Below are positions 8,175 to 18,000 of a stretch of DNA of 64,000 bases, one piece after another (positions within the stretch are counted from its first letter, which is position 1; every line of letters begins with the position of its first letter). The notes beneath the pieces are model-generated. The model saw only the letters and a list, made by a program, of their open reading frames with translations. It did no database searches and had not been told where the DNA came from. The stretch lies in assembly GCA_902492455.1 (NCBI GenBank), contig CABULH010000018.1, forward strand, positions 1 through 64,000, in the 5' to 3' direction. A program made the position numbers and the translations under genes. The DNA comes from an uncultured Oscillospiraceae bacterium (lineage in GTDB: Bacteria; Bacillota; Clostridia; Oscillospirales; Acutalibacteraceae).

Positions 8175-8699
8175 TTACCTCTTTTCCTCAGCCGTCCAGA
8201 TCAGACGCTGTTCCTGCAGCTGATGGAAGAGGGAACGATAGGGCTGGGGACGAAGAATTTCCCAGGAGGAGCAGATTTTATCCGCCAGATTCACCAGCAC
8301 TGCTTCCCGGCATCGGGGCAGCTTGCGCAGAGTAAAGGGCCACATATGACTGCGGATGATATTTTGTTCCCTATAATTCAGAGGAAAGCGGCGGCGGGCG
8401 TTGTAAAGGGCGGTGGCGGGATGGGTCCAGCCGTGAAAAGGATGACCGGCATTTTTCTCATGCCAATCGTAAAGAAAAAAATCGTGGAGCAGCGCGCCCC
8501 GCACCAGGCTGGTGCGGTTGATCCGCAGCCGGAACAGCCGCCGCAGGCACAAGCCGACATAGGCAACCGCTAGGGAATGCTGCAGGCAGGTGGTGCGGCC
8601 ATGCTGCAAGTAATTGTCCATACGGCGCACCTCCGGCGACGCCAGCAGAGGGTTGGCGGCCTCTATCAACGCTTTCACGTCTTCCGCTGTTGGTTTCAT
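8175..8699 (-). CDS. HD-domain metal-dependent phosphohydrolase
   Basis: A 174-aa HD-fold protein. Ligands are visible as TTCLQHSLAVAY (His), GALLHDFFLYDW (the HD pair) and GWTHPATAL (His), with a terminal Asp in LVNLADKIC. It matches small HD hydrolases common in Clostridia whose substrate is unknown. AGGGGTGAACGCGG lies before the ATG at 8699. It follows sbcC by 83 nt on the same strand and may be co-transcribed with it. Confidence 0.85.
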   Translation of the reverse strand: MKPTAEDVKALIEAANPLLASPEVRRMDNYLQHGRTTCLQHSLAVAYVGLCLRRLFRLRINRTSLVRGALLHDFFLYDWHEKNAGHPFHGWTHPATALYNARRRFPLNYREQNIIRSHMWPFTLRKLPRCREAVLVNLADKICSSWEILRPQPYRSLFHQLQEQRLIWTAEEKR

Positions 8700-8782
8700 C
8701 CGCGTTCACCCCTGCTCATGTTCTGGGAGGAATAGCAAGTTCTCACCGATTATACCGCTTTCTCCTGTCAAAAAAAGATGGA

Positions 8783-11700
8783 TCATGTCATCAGTTCCAC
8801 ACGGCTCCCCTGGGGGGATTTTCTGACAAGAATCTTTTTATCGATCCGTTCCTTCAGTTCGTCCACATGAGAGATAATCCCCACCAGCCGGTCGGTGCCT
8901 GCGAGAAGCTGCAAAGTCTGGATGGCGGCGTCCAGGCTTTCCGCATCCAGGGAACCAAAACCCTCGTCCACAAACATGGTATCGATGGAGACGCCGCCGG
9001 CGCGCCGCTGAATCACATCCGAAAGCCCCAGCGCCAGGGCCAGCGCCGCCTTGAAGCTTTCGCCGCCCGAAAGGGTTTTCACCGGCCGTGCCTTGCCGGT
9101 ATACTGATCCATAACTCCCAATTCCAGACCGCGGTCGGAGAGGTTCTCCTGAAAATCATTGCGCACAAGGGTGAAGCGGCCGTGGGTCATACCGATCAGC
9201 CGCCGGTTGGCCTGACGCAGAATCTGATCGAAATAGGCCGCCTGCACATAAGTTTCGAAGGCGATCTTCTTTTTCCCCGCCAGCCGTCCTCCGGCGGTAT
9301 CCGCCAGCTCCCGGACCTCCAGGTAATCGGCCTCCAGCTGTTTGAGGCGGTTCAGCTTATCCTGCAGTTCAGCCAGGGTGCGGCTGTTGGCGTCAAGGCG
9401 AGACTGCAGCCTGCCGGTTTCTTCCCGCAGGGCGGCGATTTGCTGTTCCCAGTCGGTTTCCTCTTGTGGAGGTTGGCCTTTTTTATCCCGAAGCTCTTCT
9501 TCCAGCCTCCGGATGCTGTTGACCGCCTCCTGGCGGTCGACCTCGTATTGGGAAGCTTTTTGCTGGTAATCCGCGGCCAGTTCATCAGAGAGAAGGGCCT
9601 GGACGGCTTCCGACTCGCCGGCGAAACCATGCTCAGCGCATAGCCGTTCCAGCGCTTTTTGCTGCTCCGCCAGCTGTATCCGCAGATCTGTCAGAGAAGC
9701 AATCAGCGCTTCCCGGCGGCCATCCATTCGCTGGCTCTGACGGTGGGCTTCCTCCGCCGCCAGCCGGGCATTCTCCCTCTCCAGTTTGGCCTGCCTCTCC
9801 TTTTCCTCCAGCCGCCGAATTTCTTTTTCAACAGCCGAAGTGTCGGTATTGTCGGCGTACTCTGCGGGAAGTTCGGAACGCAGGGTCTCCCACGATGCCC
9901 GGGCCGCTACTGCGGCAGCCTGCTGTTGAGACAGAGAAGTCGCGAGAGATTGTTCTTCGGCGGCTTTTGTGCGGATTTGTCCGTTCAGGTTTTCCAGCAG
10001 GCCGGGCAGGGCGCGGCGGCGTTCCCAGCGCTTCCGGCTGCTGGTTAAATCCGCTGTCAGAAGCAGTTGTTTTTGCCGGACAGCGTCCAGGGCCGCTTCC
10101 ATGGCGGCGGCGTCCGGCGATACCTGCATTTCCGCTGCTGCCCGTTCCAGGGCCGCCTGTTTTTCCCGCAGGGCGGCTAGGGATTCACCGGAGGACTGAC
10201 TGGCCGCGGTATACCGGGCAGCGGCGTTTTCCCGCCGCTTTTTTTGATGCTGCAGCCTCTCTTCTGTGGGTACATCATTGGGCAGGGCGGCGGGAGAGGG
10301 GTGATCGGCGGAGCCGCAGACCGGGCAGGGAAGGCCGTTTTCCAGCCGGGCGGCCAGCACACCGGCGGCAGCGCTGAAATAAAGGCTTTCCATCCGATCA
10401 TAGTCGATTTTTTCCTGTTGATAGATTGTTTCGGCAGCCCGGAAATCCGTCGCCGCTTCGGTTGCCTTACAGCGGGCTTTATCGGTTTCCTGCAGCAGAT
10501 TGCAGAGTTTTTCTAACGCCTCCATGCGGATATCATTTTCCTGCAACGCCGCCTGGGCGCGGGCCAGATCGGCTTCCGCGGCTTCCAGCGTATCCCGTTC
10601 TTTTTCCAAATTGTTTTGCTTTTCCCGGAGTTTTTTCAGGGCGGCGGCTGTTTGCAGCAGCACGCCTTGGGTTGCGGCTGCCTCGCCTTCCGCGTGGGTG
10701 AAAGTTTCATAGGCCTCCTGGAGACGGCCGTAACACTCTAGAAGGCGACGCAGTTCCAGCAGGCGGCGGCTGGCCGCCTGCCGTTGGGGTTCCTCCGCTT
10801 CGGCGGCAGACAGCCTTTCTTCAGCAGCGGTCAACACCTGGCGCTGCCTGACAAGCTGTTTTTCCAAGCCGGCTGTTTCCTCTTCTTGAGAGGCCAGCTG
10901 ACGGCGGAGGGAGAGAAGTCGATCTCGGGCCGGCGCCACTTCCCTGGCCCGCTGATTCAGTTCCAAGCGGCGGCAAATTTCCGCCATAGTTTCCCGGCGG
11001 GTTTCCAGTTGTTCCAGGCGTATACGGTGATTTGTCAGCTGCCGGAGCAGAGCCGCAGTTATCGCCGCTTGCTGGCGATGCTGATCCAGCCGGGTCAGTT
11101 CCTCGCCGCAGAATTGCAGCCGGGAGCGGTCCGCTTCGTTTTGTTCCCGAATCCGGTTGCAGAGGGACCATTCCTCCGCCGCTGCGGCGGAGGATCCGTT
11201 TTCCTGAATCAAGGAAAGCGCCTGGTCAAGAGGACCGTCCGGCTCCGCCATTACCCGGCCGCAGTTATCGGCAATGTGCGTGCGGACCGCAGCCAGCTCT
11301 CCGGCCAGCTGTTTCGCCTGTTCGCCCAGATCCAACTGCAGATCCCGGTAGATGCCGGTGCCGAAGATTCGCCGGAAGATTTCTGCCCGTTCATCGCTGC
11401 CGGCCAGCAGCAGACGAAGAAATTCTCCTTGAGCCAGCATACACAGCTGTTTGAATTGCTTGTAATTGAACCGCAGAATTTCGGTTACCCGTTTGGTGAC
11501 CTCAAACATTTTGGTTACCGGGGGACCGTCCGGCAGAATCAGCTCGGCCTCCGCTGGCTGCCGGGTGAAGCCATCTCCACGTTTTTTGGGACGGTAGTAT
11601 TCCGGCCGCCGCGTGACCGTGTAGATTTCTCCCCGATGCTGGAAGCGCAGCGTGACAAACGTATCGGTATCCGGCCCGGCAAAATCGCTGCGCAGGCTGT

Positions 11701-11890
11701 CGCCGCCCCGGTTCTCACCGCTGGTTTCGCCGAACAGCGCATAAGATATGCCGTCAAAGATGGTGGTTTTTCCCGCCCCGGTGTCGCCGGTGATTAGAAA
11801 CAGTCCGGATCCTCCCAGCCGGGTGAAGTCCACTTCGCAAAGACCCGCATAGGGGCCGAAGGCGCTCATGGTTAAAAGTAGAGGTTTCAT
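8783..11890 (-). CDS. sbcC: SbcC-type exonuclease subunit (Rad50/SMC-like ATPase)
   Basis: A 1035-aa protein with the SMC/Rad50 layout: Walker A GDTGAGKTT near residue 35, two long coiled-coil arms, a central zinc hook CPVCGSADHP at about residue 520, and C-terminal signature LSGGESF (about 942) and Walker B DTMFVDEGFGSLD. It forms the ATPase part of the SbcCD nuclease, which cleaves hairpins and protein-blocked DNA ends. Bacterial sbcD normally sits directly upstream. Here the upstream gene is a glycosyltransferase and no nuclease gene is found in the window. The start at 11890 fits the conserved MKPLLLTMSAFGPY opening, although the ribosome binding site is weak. Confidence 0.95.
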   Translation of the reverse strand: MKPLLLTMSAFGPYAGLCEVDFTRLGGSGLFLITGDTGAGKTTIFDGISYALFGETSGENRGGDSLRSDFAGPDTDTFVTLRFQHRGEIYTVTRRPEYYRPKKRGDGFTRQPAEAELILPDGPPVTKMFEVTKRVTEILRFNYKQFKQLCMLAQGEFLRLLLAGSDERAEIFRRIFGTGIYRDLQLDLGEQAKQLAGELAAVRTHIADNCGRVMAEPDGPLDQALSLIQENGSSAAAAEEWSLCNRIREQNEADRSRLQFCGEELTRLDQHRQQAAITAALLRQLTNHRIRLEQLETRRETMAEICRRLELNQRAREVAPARDRLLSLRRQLASQEEETAGLEKQLVRQRQVLTAAEERLSAAEAEEPQRQAASRRLLELRRLLECYGRLQEAYETFTHAEGEAAATQGVLLQTAAALKKLREKQNNLEKERDTLEAAEADLARAQAALQENDIRMEALEKLCNLLQETDKARCKATEAATDFRAAETIYQQEKIDYDRMESLYFSAAAGVLAARLENGLPCPVCGSADHPSPAALPNDVPTEERLQHQKKRRENAAARYTAASQSSGESLAALREKQAALERAAAEMQVSPDAAAMEAALDAVRQKQLLLTADLTSSRKRWERRRALPGLLENLNGQIRTKAAEEQSLATSLSQQQAAAVAARASWETLRSELPAEYADNTDTSAVEKEIRRLEEKERQAKLERENARLAAEEAHRQSQRMDGRREALIASLTDLRIQLAEQQKALERLCAEHGFAGESEAVQALLSDELAADYQQKASQYEVDRQEAVNSIRRLEEELRDKKGQPPQEETDWEQQIAALREETGRLQSRLDANSRTLAELQDKLNRLKQLEADYLEVRELADTAGGRLAGKKKIAFETYVQAAYFDQILRQANRRLIGMTHGRFTLVRNDFQENLSDRGLELGVMDQYTGKARPVKTLSGGESFKAALALALGLSDVIQRRAGGVSIDTMFVDEGFGSLDAESLDAAIQTLQLLAGTDRLVGIISHVDELKERIDKKILVRKSPQGSRVELMT

Positions 11891-11962
11891 AAAGGGCCTG
11901 CTTTCATTGAGAATCGGGAAAGAAAAAGCCGGGGCAAACCAGCGGTTGCCCCGGCACGGATT

Positions 11963-13042
11963 TTATTTACGGCGCTGCCGGAACACCCAATTGCGCTGTA
12001 CCCGGAAGCTGATGAGAAAGAGGATCGCATCCACGGGAATTTTGATAATCTGGGAGTTGATGCGGGTAAGATACACCACCCCGGAAACAATGCCGGCGGA
12101 ACAGAGCATCTGCACCACGGCCAGGGTGTAATACCGCAGGAGACAGCGGCTGCCGGCCTCCGTAGAACGGAATACCGCCGCACGGTTGATTAAGAAGTTG
12201 CACATGGAGGAAAGAATCCTGGCGGCGACGGTGGCAAGTGTAACATACAGCGGCGCCTGGGCGTTGGCGCCCAAACGGTCGAAGACAAAGGAGAAACAGC
12301 AGAAAAGGAGAAAATCAATCAGAAAAGAGGACAGGGAGGAAACCAGGAATTTGGCGAATACTGCATAGATTTTGATGGAATCCGCGATGGGGTTGAAATG
12401 AGAGGTGCCGTTGTTCTCAATATACACGGTTTCGATTCCCACCTGCCGCAGCGGGATGTCCTCTTCCGAACAGTCGATGAGCATGTTCATTTCATATTCA
12501 AACCGTTCGCCCTTGGTGGAGAGAAAGCGCTCCACCAGGGGATTGGCCATAGCCCGCAGGCCGGTCTGGGTATCGGTGATTTTTACGCCGCACAGCAGAC
12601 GGAAGACGTTGCGGGTCATCACATTGCCGAATTTGCTGCGGGCGGGTACGTCCTGACCGGAAAAATCCCGGCTGCCCAGAATCAGCGCTTCCGGATGCTC
12701 CAGCATCTCGTCCGCGCATTTGCGGATATCATCCAGCCGGTGCTGGCCGTCGGAATCCACCGTCACCACTCCAGCACAGTCGGGCATGGTGTTCAGATAA
12801 TGATTGAAGGCGGTTTTCAGCGCCCGGCCCTTACCGCAGTTGATGTGGTGGCGCAGCACCACGCAGCCGTATTCTTCCTCCCCAATTTGAAAATAGGAGG
12901 CGTATTTTTCGCCGCTGCCGTCATCCACCAGAATAATCCGGGAGAAGCCGCCGTCCCGCAGATTTTTCAGCAGATGCAGCAGCTTGTCATCCGGATGCAG
13001 GGAAGGGATGATAATGCAGATATTGTCGTATATAGCAGCCAT
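11963..13042 (-). CDS. GT2 glycosyltransferase fused to GtrA-like membrane domain
   Basis: A 359-aa two-domain protein. Residues 1 to about 215 form a DPM1/DPG synthase-like GT2 domain (CIIIPSLHPDDKL, LVDDGSG, and VVTVDSDGQHRLDD with the DxD-like metal site). From about 240 to 355 there are four hydrophobic helices of the GtrA family, ending QRNWVFRQRRK. Such proteins transfer sugars to polyprenyl phosphate or flip the product for cell-wall or teichoic-acid glycosylation. The ATG at 13042 starts right before the first GT2 strand. Longer in-frame starts would lie upstream of the likely promoter at 13083-13111. The sbcC gene follows 72 nt downstream. Confidence 0.88.
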   Translation of the reverse strand: MAAIYDNICIIIPSLHPDDKLLHLLKNLRDGGFSRIILVDDGSGEKYASYFQIGEEEYGCVVLRHHINCGKGRALKTAFNHYLNTMPDCAGVVTVDSDGQHRLDDIRKCADEMLEHPEALILGSRDFSGQDVPARSKFGNVMTRNVFRLLCGVKITDTQTGLRAMANPLVERFLSTKGERFEYEMNMLIDCSEEDIPLRQVGIETVYIENNGTSHFNPIADSIKIYAVFAKFLVSSLSSFLIDFLLFCCFSFVFDRLGANAQAPLYVTLATVAARILSSMCNFLINRAAVFRSTEAGSRCLLRYYTLAVVQMLCSAGIVSGVVYLTRINSQIIKIPVDAILFLISFRVQRNWVFRQRRK

Positions 13043-13082
13043 AATCGGGCAACACCATCTTTTACTGGGAAATTTCCTTTTC

Positions 13083-13111
13083 ATTATAGCAGATGTCCCG
13101 GCAGAAGTCAT
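13083..13111 (-). promoter_or_regulatory. Candidate promoter of the GT2-GtrA gene
   Basis: On the minus strand a perfect TATAAT (13088-13083) follows ATGACT (13111-13106) after 17 bp. The -35 box is weak. The predicted transcript starts about 30 nt upstream of the start codon at 13042. Confidence 0.45.
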
Positions 13112-13153
13112 CCGATTTTTCGACATTTTCCGAGGTATTTGCCGGAAATAAAG

Positions 13154-13192
13154 AAAGCAGGGAGGAACGGCTGTGCCGTTCCTCCCTGCTTT
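13154..13192 (-). terminator. Intrinsic terminator after the CBS transporter gene
   Basis: An 18-bp perfect stem (AAAGCAGGGAGGAACGGC and its complement) with a three-base loop. Read on the minus strand it is followed by CTTTATTTCC. It lies 11 bp after the stop of the CorC/HlyC-type gene. Confidence 0.85.
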
Positions 13193-13202
13193 GGGAGAAT
13201 TG

Positions 13203-14654
13203 TTATCGGGATTCTTTTTCTTTTTTGCCCTTGTCATCTCTGCTCTTGTCCTCTCCATCGGACTCCTCCGCCGGTTCAGGCGGGGGAAGCACCTCGGCGT
13301 GGACCCGTTCAATCCGGCGGTCTTCCACCTGCGTGATGGTGAAAAGAACATTTTCAAACTGGACCTGAGGTTGTTCATCCTCCGCAGGGATCCGTCCTAA
13401 CTGATCCATCAGAAAGCCGGCTACAGTGTCGTATTCTCCCTGAGGAAGCTGGATATTCAGCAGTTCGTCCAGTTCTTCCACATCCAGTGAGCCATCGATA
13501 TCAAAGGAAGTATCACTCAGGCGGGTGACTTCTTCTTCCTCGTGATCAAATTCGTCCTGGATGTTGCCCACAATGGATTCCAGCAGATCCTCCATAGTGA
13601 CGATGCCGGCAAAGCCGCCGTATTCGTCCACCACAATGGACATCTGCATATGTTTCTCCGTCATTTCGGAGAAAAGATCGCCGCAGCGCTTGGTTCCCGG
13701 CACGAAGTAAGGTTCCCTTACCAGATGGCGCAGAGATACGTCGGCGGGAATCGTCTGACCGACATAAGGAAGCAGATCTTTAATATACAGTACGCCGATG
13801 ATCTGGTCGATATCCTCCTCATAAACAGGGAGCCGGGAATAGCCCTCGTCCACGCCGATACGCAGCGCCTCCACAATGCCGTCGTCCGCTTCCAGAGCCG
13901 CCACATCGGTACGGGGGGTCATAATATCTTCGGCGGCGATGTCGTCAAACTCGAAGATGTTGTTGATCATATCCTTCTGAACGCCTTCAATGACGCCCTT
14001 TTCCTCGCCCACGTCCACCATCATGCGGATTTCTTCCTCGGTGACGTTTTCCTCATCGGCGTGGGGATCCATGCCGAACAGGCGAACCACAACATTGGTG
14101 GAGAAGGACAGCAGCTTGACGAAAGGCTTGGTAACCGTGGCCACCACCCGCAATATGCCAATCACCTTAAAGGAAAGCGACTCAGCCTTCTGCATGGCGA
14201 TGCGCTTGGGCACCAACTCGCCCAGCACCAGAGAAAAGTAGGACATAATCAGAGTAACCACCACCACGCTGGCGCCCTGGACGGTACCCAGGAAGGGCTG
14301 CAGCGCGGGAATCAGCCCCACGAACCACCGGGCCAAGGGCTCGGCCAATGATTGGGCAGCGGTAGCGGAAGTTAGGAATCCGGCCAGGGTCACGCCGATC
14401 TGAATCGTCGCCAGAAAGTTGGAGGAATCGGCGGTAAGCTTGAGAACCTGCTGGGCTTTCTTATGTCCTTCCTCTGCCATCTTGTGCAGTTTGGCGTCGT
14501 TGAGGGAGATAATGGCGATTTCCGACGCGGCGAAAAAGGCGTTGAGAAAAATCAGGGCCAGCAGCAGGATCACCTGCAGCAGAAAGCTGCCGGCGGAAAA
14601 GCCGGTTTCGGCGGCGAGCAGGAGCATATGACCGGTAGGATCAGGGTCAGGCAT
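13203..14654 (-). CDS. CNNM/CorC (HlyC)-family CBS-domain transporter
   Basis: A 483-aa membrane protein. The N-terminal DUF21/CNNM domain (residues about 20-200) has several membrane helices and the conserved GVTLAGF and LVLGELVPKRIA motifs. Two CBS domains follow (from TPRTDVAALEAD to DLLESIVGNIQDEFD), then a CorC_HlyC domain, and a very acidic/basic tail (EESDGEDKSRDDKGKKEKESR in part). Family members export or regulate Mg2+ or Co2+. The old name haemolysin does not imply toxicity. It is transcribed divergently from nifJ and ends in the hairpin at 13154-13192. Confidence 0.9.
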   Translation of the reverse strand: MPDPDPTGHMLLLAAETGFSAGSFLLQVILLLALIFLNAFFAASEIAIISLNDAKLHKMAEEGHKKAQQVLKLTADSSNFLATIQIGVTLAGFLTSATAAQSLAEPLARWFVGLIPALQPFLGTVQGASVVVVTLIMSYFSLVLGELVPKRIAMQKAESLSFKVIGILRVVATVTKPFVKLLSFSTNVVVRLFGMDPHADEENVTEEEIRMMVDVGEEKGVIEGVQKDMINNIFEFDDIAAEDIMTPRTDVAALEADDGIVEALRIGVDEGYSRLPVYEEDIDQIIGVLYIKDLLPYVGQTIPADVSLRHLVREPYFVPGTKRCGDLFSEMTEKHMQMSIVVDEYGGFAGIVTMEDLLESIVGNIQDEFDHEEEEVTRLSDTSFDIDGSLDVEELDELLNIQLPQGEYDTVAGFLMDQLGRIPAEDEQPQVQFENVLFTITQVEDRRIERVHAEVLPPPEPAEESDGEDKSRDDKGKKEKESR

Positions 14655-15075
14655 GGAAAAATATTTCCCCTTTCAGCAGCGGATTACACCGCATTTTGTT
14701 TCGGGCGTTTTGCCGCTCGGAATAAAAGGTCCGAAAAAGGGCAAAATCGCATTACTATCATCATATCGGGTTTTACGGCGTCTGTCAAACGCCCATCCTC
14801 CCCGCCCAGCGGTTTCTGGTGGTCAAAAACCCTTGTATACTGCGGATTTGGCGCATCACCATGGGATTGGAGCGATTTGCCCGTATTTTTGCCTTTTTGC
14901 GGCTGTTTTCAAATAGTTGACGAATCTCCCTGCAAAAATATGAAAAAATAGGACATTTTTTGGGTTTACAGTTTTTCTCAAACGTGGTAGTATAACTGTT
15001 GGTGTATGTTTGTGCTTTTTTTCACAAAATATGCTTCCGATGTCACATTTTCAATCCTAAAAGGAGGACATATTC
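14655..15075 (+). promoter_or_regulatory. Divergent 421-bp control region upstream of nifJ
   Basis: This stretch holds no convincing gene. Its distal half is AT-rich. The best -10 candidate for nifJ is TATAAC at 14991-14996, with TTTACA at 14965-14970 as a poorly spaced (20 bp) -35 box. AAAAGGAGGA lies just before the nifJ ATG. No clear operator for a redox regulator was recognised by eye. Confidence 0.4.
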
Positions 15076-18000
15076 ATGGCAAGAAAGTTTAAAACCATGG
15101 ATGGCAACAACGCTGCGGCGCATGTATCCTATGCGTTTACCGATGTGGCGGCCATCTATCCCATTACCCCGTCGTCTGTTATGGCGGAGGTAACGGACGT
15201 CTGGTCCGCCGCCGGCCAGGAAAACCTGTTCGGCCGTCCTGTGAAAGTTGCGGAGATGCAGTCCGAGGCCGGCGCCGCCGGCGCCGTTCACGGCTCCATG
15301 CAGGCGGGTGCGCTCACCACCACCTACACCGCTTCCCAGGGCCTGCTGCTGATGATCCCCAATATGTATAAGATGGCGGGTGAACTTCTGCCCAACGTCA
15401 TCCATGTTTCCGCCCGTGCGCTGGCCTCCCACGCCCTCTCCATTTTCGGAGACCATTCGGACGTGTACGCCTGCCGCCAGACCGGTTATGCCATGCTGTG
15501 TTCCTCCAGTGTGCAGGAAGTGATGGATCTGGGCGCCGTGGCCCATCTGTCCGCCATCAAGGGCCGGGTGCCCTTCCTCCACTTCTTCGACGGCTTCCGC
15601 ACCTCTCATGAAATTCAGAAAATCCAGGTGTGGGATCAGAAGGATCTGGCTGAAATGCTGGATTGGGAGGCTGTGGACGCTTTCCGTGCCCGGGCGCTGA
15701 ACCCCGAGCATCCTGTGCAGCGCGGTACCGCTCAGAACCCCGATATCTTCTTCCAGGCGCGTGAGGCCTGCAATACCTATTATGAGGCTGTCCCGGATGT
15801 GGTGGAAGCCTACATGAACGAGGTCAACAAGCGCATCGGTTCCAACTATAAGCTGTTCAATTATTATGGTCCCCGGGATGCCAAGCGGGTTATCATCGCC
15901 ATGGGCTCCGTCTGCGAGACCATTGAGGAAACCGTGGATCATATGAATGCCGCCGGCGACAAGGTGGGCCTGATCAAGGTCCGGTTGTATCGGCCTTTCT
16001 CTGCGAAACATCTGATTGCCGCTCTGCCCGCCAGCGTGGAGAGCATCTCCGTGCTGGATCGTACCAAGGAGCCCGGCTCCATCGGCGAACCGCTGTATCT
16101 GGACGTGGTGGCCGCCCTCAAGGGAAGCAAGTTCGAAACCGTCCCGGTTTACACCGGCCGGTACGGACTGGGATCCAAGGATACCACTCCGGGACAGGTT
16201 GTGGCGGTTTACCGCAATATGGAGGCTGCCCGTCCCAAGAAGCGCTTCACCATCGGTATTGAGGATGATGTGACCAAGCTGTCTCTGAAGGTGAAAGAGA
16301 ATCTGGATACCACCCCCAAGGGAACCCGTTCCTGCAAGTTCTGGGGTCTGGGTTCCGACGGCACCGTGGGCGCCAACAAGAACTCCATCAAGATCATCGG
16401 CGATCATACCGATATGTATGCGCAGGGCTACTTCGCCTATGACTCCAAAAAGTCCGGCGGCGTTACCATCTCTCACCTGCGTTTCGGCAAGAAGCCCATC
16501 AAATCCACTTATTTTGTCAGCAAGGCGGATTTTGTGGCCTGCCACAATCCTTCCTATGTGGACAAATACGACATGGTCAGCGACGTCAAGCCCGGCGGTA
16601 TCTTCCTGCTGAACTGTTCCTGGGATGCGGACGAACTGGAAGCACGTCTGCCTGCTGCCATGAAGCGTTATATTGCCAAGAATGATATCAAGTTCTATAC
16701 CATTGACGCTACCCATCTCGCTAAGGGCTTGGGCTTGGGTAACCGGACCAATACCATTCTCCAGTCCGCTTTCTTCAAGCTGGCTAAGGTGATCCCCACC
16801 GAGGATGCCATCAAGTTCATGAAGGACGCTGCCACCAAGTCCTACTCCAAGAAGGGCGAGGCCATTGTCAAAATGAACCATGACGCCATTGAGTGCGGCG
16901 CCAAGGAAATTAAGAAGGTTAAGGTTCCCAAGGAGTGGGCTAAGGCTGTGGACGGTGCTGCGAAGGAAGCGGAGATCACCGGCCGTCCGGAGATCAAGGG
17001 TTACATTGACAGCATCCTGGATCCGGTCAATGCGCAGCAGGGCGATAAGCTGCCCGTTTCCGCCTTTGTCAAGGATGCGGACGGCACCGTTCCCCTGGGC
17101 AGCGCCGCTTATGAGAAGCGGGGCATTGCCGTGGACGTTCCCTGCTGGATTCCTGAAAACTGCATCCAGTGTAACTTCTGCTCTTATGTCTGCCCCCATG
17201 CGGTCATCCGTCCGGTGATCATGAACGAGGACGAGGCCAAGAACGCTCCCGAGGGCATGAAGATGAAACCTGCTACCGGTCTGCCAGGCTATCAGTTTGC
17301 CATGACCGTTTCTGCCTTGGACTGCACCGGCTGTGGTTCCTGCGCCAATGTTTGTCCCGGCATGAAGGGCAATAAAGCGCTGGAAATGAAGCCTTTGGAT
17401 ACCCAGGTTGCGGAAGAGGAGAAATTCCTCTATGGCTACGAACTGCCGGTGAAACCGGAAGTGAACGAAAAGTTCAAGACCTCTACCGTCAAGGGCAGCC
17501 AGTTCAAGCAGCCTCTGCTGGAGTTCTCCGGCGCCTGCGCGGGCTGCGGTGAAACTCCCTATGCCAAGCTGATCACCCAGCTTTTCGGTGACCGGATGTA
17601 TATCGCCAACGCCACCGGCTGTTCTTCCATTTGGGGCGGTTCTTCTCCCTCCACTCCTTATACGGTGAATAAGGAAGGCCACGGTCCCGCCTGGGCCAAC
17701 TCTCTGTTTGAGGACAATGCCGAGTACGGCTACGGTATGTTCCTGGGCGTTACCGCCCGCCGCAACCGTCTGGCGGACATCATGAAGAAGTTCGCGGAAG
17801 CGGATCTGCCTGCGGAGTGGGGTCTGAAAGCCGCTGCGGCCGAATGGCTGGAGGGCAAGGACGATGCCGAAGCGTCCAAGGCCGCTGCGGCCAAGGTGGT
17901 TCCCGCTTTGGAAAAGGCTATGGAGGCCTGCGGTTCCTGCGGCTGCGAGTTCGACGGCTTGTATAAGGAAGCGCTGAAGAACAAGGATATGCTGGTGAAG

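Noticed and set aside
13043..13378. N-terminal extension of the GT2-GtrA protein
   Set aside because: It would run through the terminator of the CBS transporter gene and a TATAAT box. The GT2 fold starts exactly at the ATG at 13042.
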